A stretch of DNA of 64,000 bases from Pseudomonas fluorescens (GTDB taxonomy: Bacteria > Pseudomonadota > Gammaproteobacteria > Pseudomonadales > Pseudomonadaceae): assembly GCF_001307155.1 (NCBI RefSeq), contig NZ_CP012830.1, forward strand, positions 3,114,501 through 3,178,500. The letters run 5' to 3'. This document shows positions 57,138-64,000 of the stretch, piece after piece (positions within the stretch are counted from its first letter, which is position 1; every line of letters starts with the position of its first letter). Made by a program: the position numbers and the translations under genes. Under the pieces are notes generated by a model. The model did no database searches and had not been told where the DNA came from. It saw only the letters and a program-made list of their open reading frames with translations.

Positions 57138-57820
57138 TCGGTGCCGCATTGCTCTCGCCCGAAACCCTCACGGTCGGCTGGCTGATCTACGTGCCAGTGC
57201 TGATCTGGGCCGTTGCCCGAGCACCGTGGGTCGAGTTGTTCACTGACAGTCGGCGTCAGCATTTGCTGTTCGGTACGGTGTTCGCGTTGTTCGTCCTCTG
57301 GCTGGTGCGACGGGACTTCGACACCGGCGTGTCTTATCACATCATCGGCATGACGGCGGTGACGTTATTGCTGGACTGGCCGCTGGCGATTGTCGGCGGG
57401 CTGGTGGCGCAGGCGGGGCTGGTGCTGCTCGGGCGTCAGGACCTGGCCGCGATGGGGGTCAATGGTGCGTTGCTGATTCTGTTGCCGGTGCTGGTCACCG
57501 AAGGCTGCGCGATCCTGGTGGAGCGGGCGCAACCGCGTAATCCCTTTGTGTATATCTTTTGCTCGGGCTTTTTGGCCGCCGGGCTTTCGGCGTTGCTCTG
57601 CCTGCTGGCGGCGCTGGGGCTATTGTGGTTCGACGAGCGTTTTGCGATGCCGGAATGGCTGGAGGATTTTGTCGGTTACCTGTGGCTGATCATTTTCCCC
57701 GAGGCGTTTATCAACGGCATGGTGATCAGTTCGCTGGTGGTGTTCTGTCCCGAGTGGCTGGAGACCTTCAACCGCACGCGTTATTTGTCGGCGCCGTGGA
57801 AGGACGACGACAAGCCTTGA
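57134..57820 (+). CDS. CbiM-like energy-coupling factor membrane protein
   Basis: 228 residues with six or more hydrophobic segments: MIGAALLSPETLTVGWLIYV, HIIGMTAVTLLLDWPLAIVG, LAGLLVLLGRQ-like helices and FVGYLWLIIFPEAFINGMVI. It resembles CbiM-type components of cobalt/nickel ECF transporters, which begin MHI and use that His to bind metal; here the His is missing. No CbiQ or CbiO gene is nearby. The frame is open upstream to GTG 57110, but ATG 57134 has GGGAG at nine bases and gives the family start. Transported substrate unknown. Confidence 0.65.
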   Translation: MIGAALLSPETLTVGWLIYVPVLIWAVARAPWVELFTDSRRQHLLFGTVFALFVLWLVRRDFDTGVSYHIIGMTAVTLLLDWPLAIVGGLVAQAGLVLLGRQDLAAMGVNGALLILLPVLVTEGCAILVERAQPRNPFVYIFCSGFLAAGLSALLCLLAALGLLWFDERFAMPEWLEDFVGYLWLIIFPEAFINGMVISSLVVFCPEWLETFNRTRYLSAPWKDDDKP

Positions 57821-57883
57821 TCCATATCAAATGTTCGAATCGGCTGCGATTCCATGCTCTGGAAAATCCTCAGGAGCAGTGGC

Positions 57884-58099
57884 ATGAGCGTTTACGAATG
57901 GGCAAGGCAGGAATTGCGCAACAGTCTCGAGTCGGCGCATGAGGCGGGGTTTGAACCGGGGTTGAGCCTGCGTGCCTTGCTCAGTGCGGTGGTGCAGCAG
58001 AGCAAGGGCGTACGCAGTGTCGAGGATCTGGCCGATGAGTTGCAGTTTCTGGCGGAGAATCTCGACGACAGCCAGGACTACGGGTTCATGCGGCCCTGA
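57884..58099 (+). CDS. Conserved hypothetical protein, 71 residues
   Basis: Soluble and helical: MSVYEWARQELRNSLESAHE, then GLSLRALLSAVVQQSKGVRS and an acidic C-terminus EDLADELQFLAENLDDSQDY. AGGAG at 57872 is seven bases before ATG 57884, which fixes the start over the in-frame ATG at 57854. It is a Pseudomonas core gene next to yacG by position; function unknown. It converges with yacG (9-bp gap). Confidence 0.72.
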   Translation: MSVYEWARQELRNSLESAHEAGFEPGLSLRALLSAVVQQSKGVRSVEDLADELQFLAENLDDSQDYGFMRP

Positions 58100-58108
58100 G
58101 GGACGGGA

Positions 58109-58309
58109 TCAGTGGCGCGGGTCGAAATCTTCCGAGAACAACTCGTCTTCAGAGTCGGGGCTGACCGGAATCTTGTGTTCTTCCGAGGCCCAGGCGCCCA
58201 GATCGATCAGTTTGCAACGGTCCGAGCAAAACGGCCGGAAGGTGCTGGTCGCGCTCCATTCAACAGGGGCGCCGCAAGTTGGACATTCGACGACAGGGGG
58301 TTGGCTCAT
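58109..58309 (-). CDS. yacG: DNA gyrase inhibitor YacG
   Basis: 66 residues. Zinc site: [10 protein letters not shown] and [19 protein letters not shown], the four-Cys YacG signature. It binds GyrB and blocks DNA binding. The start overlaps the coaE stop (TCAT on the plus strand), as in the usual pilD-coaE-yacG order. The acidic tail is typical. Confidence 0.93.
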   Translation of the reverse strand: MSQPPVVECPTCGAPVEWSATSTFRPFCSDRCKLIDLGAWASEEHKIPVSPDSEDELFSEDFDPRH

Positions 58310-58929
58310 GACTGGCCTCCACGCAAAGTAAGGTAAAAGTGATGCAGGCGTTCGACCTCGCTGTGCAGCCAGGCGAGGTCGCGGTCGTTGACCACCACAT
58401 CGTCGGCATGGCTGAGGCGGTCCTGACGGCTGGACTGGGCCTTGAGGATCGCCTGGACCTGCTGTTCGCTAGTCTGGTCGCGCTGCAAGGTTCGTTCGAT
58501 CTGTAAGTGTTCCGGTGCGTCGATCACCAGCACTCGCTGGGTCATTTTGTACTGCCCGGATTCGATCAACAGCGGCGACACCAGAATCGCATAAGGTGAT
58601 TGTGCGCGTGCCAGGTGAGCGGCGATTTCCTGAGCGATCAGCGGATGCAGCAACGCTTCGAGCCAGCGGCGTTCTTCGGGGACTTCAAAGATCAGCTTGC
58701 GCAGTGCCGCGCGATTCAATTGGCCATCGGCTTGCAGCACGCCGACACCGAAGTGCTCGGCAATCTGCGCCAGCGCCGGGCGACCGGGTTCGACCACCCA
58801 GCGCGCGGCATGATCGGCATCCACCGCGTGCACACCCAGATCAATGAAGTGCTGGGCCGCCGCGCTTTTGCCGCTGCCGATGCCACCGGTCAGACCGAGA
58901 ATCCAGGGTTTTTCCACAGGGGTATTCAT
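58306..58929 (-). CDS. coaE: Dephospho-CoA kinase
   Basis: 207 residues. Walker [12 protein letters not shown] near residue 11, then DADHAAR, the CoaE substrate loop, [20 protein letters not shown] and [10 protein letters not shown]. It phosphorylates dephospho-CoA as the final step of CoA synthesis. ATG 58929; the start region overlaps the pilD end by four bases, and its stop overlaps yacG. Confidence 0.95.
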   Translation of the reverse strand: MNTPVEKPWILGLTGGIGSGKSAAAQHFIDLGVHAVDADHAARWVVEPGRPALAQIAEHFGVGVLQADGQLNRAALRKLIFEVPEERRWLEALLHPLIAQEIAAHLARAQSPYAILVSPLLIESGQYKMTQRVLVIDAPEHLQIERTLQRDQTSEQQVQAILKAQSSRQDRLSHADDVVVNDRDLAWLHSEVERLHHFYLTLRGGQS

Positions 58930-59798
58930 TTGAAACCGACAAACTGCCAATAGAAGCCGGTTATTTGACCACCCCAGAGCAAGGCAATCCAGCCGGCAAT
59001 TGCCAGATAGGGTCCAAAGGGGATCGGCGTCGAGGTGTTGGTATCTTTCAGGCGCAGTAAAATCACTCCCCCCACAGCACCCACCAGCGATGAAAGCAGG
59101 ACCGTCAGCGGCAGAATCTGCCAACCGCCCCAGGCACCGAGCAGCGCCAGGAGCTTGAAGTCGCCGTGACCGATACCTTCCTTGCCGGTTATCAGTTTGA
59201 ACAGCCAATACACCGACCACAGCAGCAGATAGCCGGCCACCGCCCCCCACATCGCCGCCTGCAAAGGCACGAAAAGCTCGAAGCTGTTGACGATCAGACC
59301 CAGCCACAACAACGGCAACACCAGCACATCCGGCAGCAATTGGTGGTCGGCGTCGATCAGGCACATCGCCAATAACCCCCAACTCAGGACCAGCACCCAC
59401 GCAGCTGTCCAACCGAAGCCGAAGTGCCAGGCGACAAACGCCGACAGCACGCCGCAGGCCAGTTCGGTCAAGGGATAGCGGGCGCTGATCGGCGCTTTGC
59501 AATTTGAGCACCGGCCGCGCAGTGCCAGGTAACTGAGCAGCGGAATGTTTTCCCAGGCGCGGATTCGATGGGCGCACTGCGGGCAGTGTGAATGCGGCAA
59601 CATCAGGTTGTAGGTCGGGCCCGGTGCTTCAGGGGGTAAACCGAGTACATCCAGGGCTTGTTGCCGCCAGTCGCCCTCAAGCATTTTCGGCAGGCGCCAG
59701 ACTACCACGTTGAGAAAACTACCGATCACCAGCCCAAGCACTAGCGCAGTGACAACGAATGCCAGTGGGTAACCGGCCATGAATTCACTCAAGGGCAT
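58926..59798 (-). CDS. pilD: Prepilin peptidase / N-methyltransferase PilD
   Basis: 290 residues, the length of P. aeruginosa PilD. The cytoplasmic zinc site has C72, C75, C97 and C100; the GxGD-type aspartates are D149 ([12 protein letters not shown]) and the Asp of GIGHGDFK. About eight membrane segments. It cleaves and methylates PilA, the minor pilins and type II pseudopilins. I use ATG 59798; a TTG at 59804 overlapping the pilC stop is possible. Confidence 0.95.
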   Translation of the reverse strand: MPLSEFMAGYPLAFVVTALVLGLVIGSFLNVVVWRLPKMLEGDWRQQALDVLGLPPEAPGPTYNLMLPHSHCPQCAHRIRAWENIPLLSYLALRGRCSNCKAPISARYPLTELACGVLSAFVAWHFGFGWTAAWVLVLSWGLLAMCLIDADHQLLPDVLVLPLLWLGLIVNSFELFVPLQAAMWGAVAGYLLLWSVYWLFKLITGKEGIGHGDFKLLALLGAWGGWQILPLTVLLSSLVGAVGGVILLRLKDTNTSTPIPFGPYLAIAGWIALLWGGQITGFYWQFVGFK

Positions 59799-59800
59799 GT

Positions 59801-61018
59801 TCAAATCGCTGAACCGAGTTGGAAAATGGGCAGGTACATGGCAACCACCAGCCCGCCGACAATGACGCCGAGCACCACCATGATGAACGGCTCCAACAGG
59901 CTGGTCAGGCTGTCGACCATATTGTCGACTTCAGCTTCATAGTAGATCGCAACTTTGTCGAGCATATCGTCGAGTGCGCCAGACTCCTCGCCAATGGCGG
60001 CCATTTGAATCGCCATGTTGGGGAAAATCCTGCTGGTGCGCATCGAGAAGTTCAATTGCATGCCGGTGGAGACATCCTGTTTGATGCGCAGAACCGCCCG
60101 TTTGAACACGATATTGCCAGTAGCACCTGCTACCGAATCCAGAGCTTCGACCAGGGGGACGCCTGCGGCGAAGGTGGTCGACAGGGTACGGGCAAAGCGC
60201 GCCACCGCCGATTTGTAGAGCAGTGCGCCGAGTATCGGCATTTTCAGCAGTTTGGCATCCAGCCAATCGCAAAAGCGTTGCGAGCGCTTGAGCGCATGGC
60301 GAAAGCTCAGGGCCCCGATGATCAGGCCGCCGAGTAACAGCCACCACCACGCCTGCATGAACTCGGACAGACCGATCACCATCAGGGTAAAGGCCGGGAG
60401 TTCTGCACCAAATCCGGAAAACACCGACTGAAATTGCGGGACCACTTTGACCAGCAGAATGCCGGTGACGATGATTGCGACAAAGACCACGGCCAGCGGA
60501 TAGGTCATGGCTTTTTTGATCTTGGCCTTGAGGCTTTCGCTTTTTTCCTTGTAGGTCGCAATCCGCTCCAGCAGCGTGTCGAGCGCGCCGGCCTGCTCGC
60601 CCGCGTCGACCAGGTTGCAGTAGAGCTCATCGAAGTACTGCGGCTTTTTCCGCAGTGCGGTGGCGAAGCTGTTGCCGGCGGCGACTTCCTGTTTCACCTC
60701 GTCCACCAGCTTGCGCATGTTCGGGTTGTCGAAGCCCTCGCCGATGATGTCGAACGACTGCAGCAGCGGCACACCGGCTTTCATCATGGTCGCCATTTGC
60801 CGGGTGAAGAGAGCAATGTCCAGCGGCTTGATACGGTTGCCGAGGTTGAACAGCGAAGCGGTTTTTTTCCGTACTTTGCCCGGGTTGATCCCTTGTTTGC
60901 GTAGCTGCGCCTTGATCAAGGCCGGGTTATGACCGCTCAGCTCGCCGGTTACCTTGCTGCCTTTCCTGTCGGTGCCTTCCCAGGCGTAGACGCTGACCTT
61001 GATTGCTTTGACCGCCAT
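59801..61018 (-). CDS. pilC: Type IV pilus inner-membrane platform protein PilC
   Basis: 405 residues. Two GspF domains (about 70-195 and 275-398) separated by membrane segments: FTRQMATMMKAGVPLLQSFD and FARTLSTTFAAGVPLVEALD, with the late EESGALDDMLDKVA repeat. It sits between PilB and the pilus base. Only three bases separate it from the pilB stop, and its stop overlaps a TTG of pilD. Confidence 0.95.
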   Translation of the reverse strand: MAVKAIKVSVYAWEGTDRKGSKVTGELSGHNPALIKAQLRKQGINPGKVRKKTASLFNLGNRIKPLDIALFTRQMATMMKAGVPLLQSFDIIGEGFDNPNMRKLVDEVKQEVAAGNSFATALRKKPQYFDELYCNLVDAGEQAGALDTLLERIATYKEKSESLKAKIKKAMTYPLAVVFVAIIVTGILLVKVVPQFQSVFSGFGAELPAFTLMVIGLSEFMQAWWWLLLGGLIIGALSFRHALKRSQRFCDWLDAKLLKMPILGALLYKSAVARFARTLSTTFAAGVPLVEALDSVAGATGNIVFKRAVLRIKQDVSTGMQLNFSMRTSRIFPNMAIQMAAIGEESGALDDMLDKVAIYYEAEVDNMVDSLTSLLEPFIMVVLGVIVGGLVVAMYLPIFQLGSAI

Positions 61019-61021
61019 GAC

Positions 61022-62722
61022 TCAATCCTTGGTGACCCGGTTGATTTCTTCGAGGCTGGTGATGCCCTGCATGGCCTTGAGCAAGCCCGAGGTGCGCAGG
61101 TCGTTGAAGCCGTCCTTGCGCATTTGCGTATCGATTTCCAGAGAATTGCCTTCAGCCATGATCAGCCGTTGCAGCTGCGGGGTGTTTTTCACCACTTCAT
61201 AGATTCCGACTCGCCCTTTGTAGCCGTTGTTGCAGAGATCGCAACCGACGGGTTCGTAGATCGTGAAGGAGCCGATGCGTTCCCGTGGGAAGCCTTCCTT
61301 GATCAGGGTTTCGTCGGGAATCGAGAGGTTTTTTTTGCAGTGGCTGCACAGCTTGCGGGCCAGGCGCTGGGCAATGATCAGGTGCACGGCCGTGGCGATG
61401 TTGAACCCCGGGATGCCCATGTTGTGCAGCCGGGTCAGGGTTTCAGCCGCGCTGTTGGTGTGCAGGGTGGAAAGCACCAGGTGTCCGGTTTGCGCAGCCT
61501 TGATCGCGATTTCGGCGGTTTCCAGATCGCGGATCTCGCCGACCATGATCACGTCCGGGTCCTGGCGCAGAAATGAGCGCAACGCCTGAGCGAAATCCAG
61601 GCCCTGCCTGGGATTGACGTTGACCTGGTTGATGCCTTCCATGTTGATTTCCACCGGGTCTTCGGCGGTGGAGATGTTGATGTCGACGGTATTAAGGATA
61701 TTCAACCCGGTGTACAGCGACACGGTTTTCCCTGAACCCGTCGGCCCGGTGACCAGAATCAGCCCTTGAGGTTGCTTGAGCGCCGCCATATACAGGTCTT
61801 TTTGATCGGGCTCGTAACCCAGCGCGTCGATGCCCATCTGTGCACTGGAGGGGTCGAGAATCCGGATCACGATTTTTTCGCCCCACAACGTTGGCAGGGT
61901 GTTGACCCGAAAATCGATGGATTTGCTTTTCGACAGGTGCATCTTGAGCCGCCCGTCCTGGGGTTTTCGACGTTCAGAAATGTCCAGGCTGGCCATCACC
62001 TTGAGACGGGCAGCGATGCGGTTGGCCAATTGAGTCGGCGGCCTGGCAACTTCGCGCAGCATGCCGTCGGTCCGTACCCGCACCCGATAGATTTTTTCGT
62101 AGGGCTCGAAATGCAGGTCCGAGGAGCCGCCCTTGATCGCGTCTAGCAGCATCTTGTTGACGAAGCGCACCACCGGGGCATCGTCGGAGTCCTGGCCGGT
62201 GACAGCGTCCTGGCGCTGGTCGTCGACGGCTTCGATGTCCGGGCCCCCGAGGTCGATATCGGCCATGTCTTCCAGGCCCGTGCTGTGGCTGTCGAAGAAT
62301 TTCTCGATGGCGTCGCTGAGCTTGTCGTCTTCGACCAGGATCGCTTCGGTGGTGAGCCCGGTGCTGAACTGGATATCGTTGATCGCCTGCTGATTGCTCG
62401 GGTCGGAAATGCCCACGAACAGTTTGTTGCCGCGCCGCCAGAGTGGCAGGGCGTGGTGCTGACGAATCAGCTTTTCACTGACCAGGTCTTTGGGCTGGGA
62501 GTCTTTGTCGAGACAGTTGAGGTCGAGGAAGGCGACGCCGAAATGCTCTGAGGCAATTTCCGCAACCTGGCGACTGCTCACCATTTTGTTCTGTACCAGA
62601 TAGCTGACCAGGGAAACGCGATTGCGCTGAGCTTGCTGATACGCCTGTTGCGCGCTTTTGTCAGTGAGCAGTTCGGCCAGCACCAATTGCTTGGCCAGAC
62701 CGCTGAGGGCGATGTCATTCAT
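61022..62722 (-). CDS. pilB: Type IV pilus extension ATPase PilB
   Basis: 566 residues, as in P. aeruginosa. An N-terminal MshEN/GspE-N domain (about 30-150) precedes the ATPase core with Walker A GPTGSGKT at 326-333, Asp box, Walker B VGEIRDLETAEIA and His box LVLSTLHTNSA; CSHCKK and CDLCNNGYKG make the zinc site. It drives pilus extension. N domains of this type can bind c-di-GMP, which would link it to MorA (inference). Start ATG 62722; divergent from pilA with a 226-bp gap. Confidence 0.95.
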   Translation of the reverse strand: MNDIALSGLAKQLVLAELLTDKSAQQAYQQAQRNRVSLVSYLVQNKMVSSRQVAEIASEHFGVAFLDLNCLDKDSQPKDLVSEKLIRQHHALPLWRRGNKLFVGISDPSNQQAINDIQFSTGLTTEAILVEDDKLSDAIEKFFDSHSTGLEDMADIDLGGPDIEAVDDQRQDAVTGQDSDDAPVVRFVNKMLLDAIKGGSSDLHFEPYEKIYRVRVRTDGMLREVARPPTQLANRIAARLKVMASLDISERRKPQDGRLKMHLSKSKSIDFRVNTLPTLWGEKIVIRILDPSSAQMGIDALGYEPDQKDLYMAALKQPQGLILVTGPTGSGKTVSLYTGLNILNTVDINISTAEDPVEINMEGINQVNVNPRQGLDFAQALRSFLRQDPDVIMVGEIRDLETAEIAIKAAQTGHLVLSTLHTNSAAETLTRLHNMGIPGFNIATAVHLIIAQRLARKLCSHCKKNLSIPDETLIKEGFPRERIGSFTIYEPVGCDLCNNGYKGRVGIYEVVKNTPQLQRLIMAEGNSLEIDTQMRKDGFNDLRTSGLLKAMQGITSLEEINRVTKD

Positions 62723-62795
62723 TCGATTACCAGGCACAGACCGTTCAAGACTTATAGCCTAGTCAACGGATGGAACCTCACCAGCGCTCTTGAGG

Positions 62796-62859
62796 TGACA
62801 AAAAGTGTCAGATAGTGCGGTTCCTCGGGGTATGTGCCGGGCTTTTGCCGATCTGACAC
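62796..62859 (+). promoter_or_regulatory. Probable PilR binding sites upstream of pilA
   Basis: TGACA (62796-62800) and TGTCA (62806-62810) are inverted around AAAAG. GTGTCAGAT (62805-62813) is repeated inverted as ATCTGACAC (62851-62859), 37 bp apart. TGTC is the core reported for PilR sites in P. aeruginosa. They lie about 50-115 bases upstream of the predicted start of transcription. Confidence 0.68.
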
Positions 62860-62882
62860 CCTGTAAGCCGGGGGCGCAGGGG

Positions 62883-62900
62883 TTGGCATGTGCTGTGCTT
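62883..62900 (+). promoter_or_regulatory. Sigma-54 promoter of pilA
   Basis: TTGGCATGTGCTGTGCTT has GG (62885-62886), exactly 10 bases, then GC (62897-62898), the -24/-12 pattern. Transcription would begin near 62910, giving a leader of about 40 bases that contains the hairpin CATGAG/CTCATG (62915-62933). Confidence 0.88.
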
Positions 62901-62948
62901 TGACTGGTTCAGGACATGAGATTTCGCCTCATGCATGGAGCCTGTTCT

Positions 62949-63359
62949 ATGAATAATCAAAAAGGTTTTACCCTCATCGAGCTGCTGATCGTGGTGGCGA
63001 TCATCGGCATTCTGGCGACGTTCGCGTTGCCGCTGTATTCCAAGTATCAGGCGCGGGCGAAGGTCACCGCGGGGCTGGCGGAAATTTCAGCACTGAAGGT
63101 GCCTTTTGAAGACATTATCAATCAGGGGACCGACCCGACACTGGCGCTGATCGGTGGTACGGCAACTACCGGTAACTGCACAATCACGGCATCGGGTACT
63201 GCTTCCAGCGGTGCAGGTACTATTGTTTGCACGATTGTCAATGCACCAGGTCCGGTGCTCAGCAAAACCATCACGCTGACGCGGACACTGGCCGGTGGCT
63301 GGACCTGCGCGACCACCGCGCTGCAGGACTACGCGCCCAAGGGTTGCACTGGCGTCTGA
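62949..63359 (+). CDS. pilA: Type IV major pilin PilA
   Basis: 136 residues. Leader MNNQKG, cut before F7, then [20 protein letters not shown] with mature E5 (E11) and [19 protein letters not shown]. Four cysteines (C77, C94, C120, C133); the last pair would close the D-region loop. Ser/Thr/Gly-rich beta region ([20 protein letters not shown]). It is the structural pilus subunit, under PilR/sigma-54 control. ATG 62949; other in-frame starts upstream lack a leader. Confidence 0.93.
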   Translation: MNNQKGFTLIELLIVVAIIGILATFALPLYSKYQARAKVTAGLAEISALKVPFEDIINQGTDPTLALIGGTATTGNCTITASGTASSGAGTIVCTIVNAPGPVLSKTITLTRTLAGGWTCATTALQDYAPKGCTGV

Positions 63360-63376
63360 TCCTGTATCGAAGCCTC

Positions 63377-63409
63377 AATGCCTCGCCTCTACGGACGCGA
63401 GGCATTTTC
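63377..63409 (+). terminator. Terminator of pilA
   Basis: AATGCCTCGC...GCGAGGCATT, a 10-bp perfect stem with a 10-base loop, followed by TT and CT-rich sequence, 17 bases after the stop. The following 63410-63636 holds no gene; it should contain the promoter of the BON-domain gene. Confidence 0.85.
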
Positions 63410-63636
63410 TCGACCGTTCGATGGCATCGCGGTAATTCGATAAAACCCGCAACTTGCATGTCAACAACGCCCGGGTCATGCATTTTGCATGACTCCAGTT
63501 ATTTGGTTTTTTTATAACGCATTGATTTTTATCGGTTTATTTAGCTGTCTCAAGTTGGCACGGCCTTCGCACTGTCTCTGTTAACCCTGCTGAGAAGGCA
63601 TGCAGCAGACTTTCTGGAAGAACAGGAGTGACTCGT

Positions 63637-63993
63637 ATGAAGACGTTCGCTATCGCTGCCGCCGCTGCAACCGCTCTGACCCTGACCATGGCCAACGCTG
63701 CATTTGCGCAGACCACTCAAGCCACACCGTCGCCGATGGTGGTGGCTGCCGGTGAAATGACCAAGGCCGAGGAAGCAACTTCCGATACCTGGATCACCAC
63801 TAAAGTGAAAAGCGATCTGGTCACCGAGAAGGGGATTCCTGGCACCGACATCAAAGTCGAAACCAACAAAGGCGTCGTTTCTCTATCGTCGAAAGTAGCC
63901 ATTACCCAGTCTCAGAAAGATATGGCCGTCGCTATCACCAAGAAAATCAAAGGTGTCAAAGCTGTATCGGCTGATGGCCTGTTGGCCCAGTAA
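63637..63993 (+). CDS. Periplasmic BON-domain protein
   Basis: 118 residues. Signal peptide MKTFAIAAAAATALTLTMAN ending AAFA. One BON domain (about 48-118): TSDTWITTKVKSDLVTEKGI, IKVETNKGVVSLSSKV and KIKGVKAVSADGLL. Relatives of OsmY/Kbp type bind membranes or stabilise the envelope under osmotic stress. AGGAG at 63624 is eight bases before ATG 63637. Its stop lies seven bases before the window end. Confidence 0.87.
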   Translation: MKTFAIAAAAATALTLTMANAAFAQTTQATPSPMVVAAGEMTKAEEATSDTWITTKVKSDLVTEKGIPGTDIKVETNKGVVSLSSKVAITQSQKDMAVAITKKIKGVKAVSADGLLAQ

Positions 63994-64000
63994 GACTGAA

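Overview
The window is about 64 kb of GC-rich (roughly 60 percent) chromosome from a Pseudomonas, most likely of the P. fluorescens group. Three things point there: gene content and order follow the P. aeruginosa PA4602-PA4525 region (as remembered, read in reverse); REPIN-type paired REP hairpins typical of fluorescent pseudomonads lie between many genes; and the type IV pilus, MorA and DUF1780/DUF3094 genes are Pseudomonas-specific. No prophage, CRISPR array or intact insertion sequence was seen.

Layout. 0-17 kb: the 5' end of glyA, the c-di-GMP enzyme morA, ettA, a Gre-family factor, a small chorismate mutase, a DUF4105 outer-membrane-like protein, DUF3015, a Lon-type protease, a large unknown lipoprotein, yqhA, DUF6482 and fklB. 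17-23 kb: a small gene behind a strong Fur box, yjdM, ispB, rplU-rpmA-obg, proB, creA and rpsT. 23-31 kb: murJ, then ribF-ileS-lspA-fkpB-ispH. 31-43 kb: the minor pilin operon (fimU-pilVWX-pilY1-pilE), a divergent fimT-like gene, thiO, pilR-pilS and bamD. 43-48 kb: rluD-pgeF, clpB with a sigma-32 type promoter, and a tRNA cluster (Asn, Pro, Lys, Pro). 48-50.5 kb: a type II NADH dehydrogenase, DUF3094 and DUF1780. 50.5-57 kb: an accessory block with a benzoate uptake operon (benK, benE, an OprD/BenF porin and a small chemoreceptor), DUF2790 and a LysR regulator. 57-64 kb: a CbiM-like membrane protein, yacG-coaE-pilD-pilC-pilB, the divergent pilA, and a BON-domain gene.

How it works together. 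The pilus genes form a nearly complete type IVa assembly set: PilA, minor pilins, PilY1, the PilB motor, the PilC platform and the PilD peptidase. The PilS/PilR two-component system is also here, and a textbook -24/-12 promoter with TGTC inverted repeats lies in front of pilA. The core genes are envelope, translation and isoprenoid housekeeping.

The most interesting part is the benzoate block. Two perfect XylS/BenR half-sites 21 bp apart precede benK. AANAANAA (Hfq/Crc) tracts sit at the ribosome binding sites of benK and benF. The last gene, a 296-residue chemoreceptor with almost no periplasmic part, is start-stop coupled to the porin gene. No benzoate-degrading genes or benR are in the window, so this reads as a self-contained uptake-plus-taxis module regulated in trans. 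Other leads are a 22-codon leader overlapping the start of the CbiM-like gene, a Fur box in front of an 85-residue unknown, a MITE-like element after rpmA and a 609-residue lipoprotein of unknown role. All calls come from reading the sequence; no database search was run.
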